Below are positions 62,736 through 64,000 of a DNA stretch of 64,000 nt, piece after piece. This DNA comes from Ascidiimonas aurantiaca. GTDB lineage: Bacteria; Bacteroidota; Bacteroidia; Flavobacteriales; Flavobacteriaceae. The notes under the pieces were generated by a model that was given only the letters and a program-made list of their open reading frames with translations, was not told the origin of the DNA and made no database searches. Position 1 is the stretch's first letter. Each line of letters begins with the position of its first letter. The translations under genes and the position numbers were made by a program. Location of the stretch: positions 1-64,000 of the forward strand of contig NZ_JBBEWR010000013.1 in assembly GCF_037646345.1 (NCBI RefSeq), given 5' to 3'.

Positions 62736-62883
62736 AATCATCATTGTATTTGGAATTTTACGAGCTTTTTAGAAAGAAAAAAGATATAGTTACTCTCTAA
62801 TGTTTTTATTTCTGTTAGGGATGTATAAAAATGAAAAAAGGAATCTAAAAAGATGTTTATAGATCTGGAAAGTTCCTGAAACA

Positions 62884-62918
62884 GATCCAAAACAAAAGGC
62901 CTCCTGGAGAGGAGGCCT
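62884..62918 (-). terminator. Terminator after the second RiPP-like gene
   Basis: Arms AGGCCTCCT and AGGAGGCCT (62897-62918) with a 4-base loop. Read leftwards, TTTTGTTTT follows. It lies about 20 bases after the peptide gene stop and separates it from the tail-fibre-like gene. Confidence 0.85.
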
Positions 62919-62937
62919 GCAACTTTGTAGAATGCTG

Positions 62938-63126
62938 CTAAAATTTCCAGCAATTGCATTGTGAGTGAGGAAGTGACAATTGATCTTCCCGGCAGGTACG
63001 TGCCTGTGTATAGATGTCTGCCTCCTGCCCGGGAGGGTTGTTTGCTGCGCCACCGTTAAGGTGATCAACTCTGGAAATTAAATACTTTTTCAATGGTAAT
63101 TTTGTGAAATTACTTTTCTTTTTCAT
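62938..63126 (-). CDS. Second RiPP precursor-like peptide
   Basis: 62 residues from the ATG at 63126. The leader MKKKSNFTKLPLKKYLISRV, then DHLNGG with Gly25-Gly26, matches the Bacteroidota precursor pattern and resembles the 12188 peptide (MKKKSF..L.L.K..S....H..GG). The 36-residue core has three Cys, two close to the end (SQCNCWKF), and several Ser/Thr. The core differs fully from the first peptide. It has its own strong terminator. No modifying enzyme for Ser/Thr/Cys is adjacent; the nearest enzyme is the AprA-like methyltransferase beyond the tail-fibre-like gene. Confidence 0.7.
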   Translation of the reverse strand: MKKKSNFTKLPLKKYLISRVDHLNGGAANNPPGQEADIYTQARTCREDQLSLPHSQCNCWKF

Positions 63127-63258
63127 AATATTATTTTTAATGTCTTAACAAATTAACAAAAAAAACCATAAAAAAATAAAAGAAAAAAATTATAATTATA
63201 AGAATATACGTTTTTCTATTTTGTAAGAAAGGCTAGAGGATATCTTTTTTGTCTAAAA

Positions 63259-64000
63259 CTAATAAATAAGGCTTTTTAAGTCTTCGAGTGTATTAGCTTC
63301 TTCCGGTTTTTTGTCTTTGCGCCATCTGGCCATTCTGGGAAAGCGAACGGCTACACCACTTTTGTGCCTTGCAGAAGGGGCAATGCCTTCAAAAGCGATT
63401 TCAAATACCAGTTCGGGGACAACCTGGCGAACGGGACCAAAGCGGTCTAAGGTATTCTTTTTTATAAATTGATCGATTTTTCTGAATTCTGCATCTGTAA
63501 GTCCTGAATAAGCTTTGGCAAATGTTACCAGTTCTCCCTCGTGCCATACGGCAAAAGTATAATCAGTATATAGATTGGTCCGGCGACCATGGCCTCTCAT
63601 AGCATAGGTAAGTACGGCATCTATAGTGAGCGGATCTGTTTTCCATTTCCACCAGTCACCTTTTTTTCTTCCCACTCCGTAGGTGGCATCTTTTCTCTTA
63701 AGCATTAATCCTTCGCTTTTTTTCTCACGAGCCTGCTCTCTTTCAATAGCGGCATCTTCCCATGAAGTAAATGTTATCGTTTCTGATAGTTGTATGGGGA
63801 GCGATTGGTGTTGTAAACTTTTAAAAAGGATTTGCAGTTTTTCTCTTCGCTTTGAAAAAGGAATGTTTCGAATGTCACTACCCTGCCATTCCAGAAGATC
63901 ATACGCTTTAAGGATCACAGGTGTTTTTTCAAGCAGTTTTTTTGAAACGGTTTTACGGCCTATCCGGGTTTGCAGATCCTGAAACGTACCTATCTGTCCG
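63259..64000 (-). CDS. ATP-dependent DNA ligase, N-terminal part outside window
   Basis: The frame is open to the right edge (residues read IGTFQDLQTRIGRK before the GTG at 63918), so the GTG is not a real start and the N-terminal part with the catalytic Lys is beyond the window. Visible are motifs of the ligase: SEGLMLKRKDATYG (motif IV), DWWKWK (motif V) and the OB-fold ending RFPRMARWRKDK. It belongs to the ligase-associated DNA-damage-response ligases, whose helicase and PdeM partners lie at 56.8-60 kb. Confidence 0.9.
   Translation of the reverse strand, partial: GQIGTFQDLQTRIGRKTVSKKLLEKTPVILKAYDLLEWQGSDIRNIPFSKRREKLQILFKSLQHQSLPIQLSETITFTSWEDAAIEREQAREKKSEGLMLKRKDATYGVGRKKGDWWKWKTDPLTIDAVLTYAMRGHGRRTNLYTDYTFAVWHEGELVTFAKAYSGLTDAEFRKIDQFIKKNTLDRFGPVRQVVPELVFEIAFEGIAPSARHKSGVAVRFPRMARWRKDKKPEEANTLEDLKSLIY

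Overview
The window looks like a chromosomal segment of a Bacteroidota bacterium, most likely of the Flavobacteriaceae. The grounds are AT-rich, gene-dense DNA, almost no Shine-Dalgarno sequences, many short lipoproteins with a Cys lipobox, a DUF1501 protein with a type IX secretion tail, LytS/LytTR and TPR-histidine-kinase signalling pairs, and Bacteroidota-only families. There is no phage, insertion sequence, CRISPR array or rRNA. One tRNA-Arg(CCU) lies at 18.2 kb.

Layout. 0-6 kb: a cut-off lipoprotein gene, a decayed gene with at least two frameshifts, a LytS/LytTR two-component pair, a lipoprotein and an esterase-TPR protein. 6.6-8.4 kb: a metal-binding HMA lipoprotein and a TolC-type outer-membrane protein without their usual pump genes. 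8.6-12 kb: a sulfane-sulfur module with a Crp/Fnr regulator, a CstB-like persulfide dioxygenase-rhodanese and a split YeeE/YedE permease. A perfect GTAAC-n4-GTTAC palindrome sits about 41.5 bp upstream of a predicted start point. 12.2 kb: a Cys-rich RiPP-like precursor peptide. 12.5-29.3 kb: housekeeping and unknown genes, a NarL-type two-component pair, a threonine dehydrogenase, an M28 membrane peptidase, a CBS protein, a large sortilin-like beta-propeller protein, and a decayed DUF6265 gene next to it.

30-42.8 kb is the main system: a 12-kb, one-strand [NiFe]-hydrogenase locus. In transcription order it holds the small subunit, large subunit, maturation protease, two small unknown proteins, a TPR-like protein, hypA, hypB, hypF, hypC, hypD, hypE and an NHL-repeat protein. 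A NicO-type nickel permease converges on its end. The small subunit has no Tat signal and carries the CSGNTMS motif of the oxygen-tolerant, high-affinity group 1h/1l/2a enzymes. This points to oxidation of trace hydrogen in an aerobic heterotroph.

43-64 kb: mostly core genes (metG, mfd, yraN, a DUF1501/DUF1800 pair, an HDAC-like deacetylase, an aminotransferase) and the ligase-associated DNA-damage-response set (DNA ligase, Lhr-like helicase, PdeM). That set is split by about 3 kb holding a second RiPP-like precursor, a secreted tail-fibre-like protein and a methyltransferase resembling the AprA MT1 family.

Most notable: the hydrogenase locus with its uncharacterised accessory genes; two orphan RiPP precursors with related leaders and no modification enzymes in view; the HcpR-like operator of the sulfur module; and an A11 tract that seems to switch a membrane anchor on or off.
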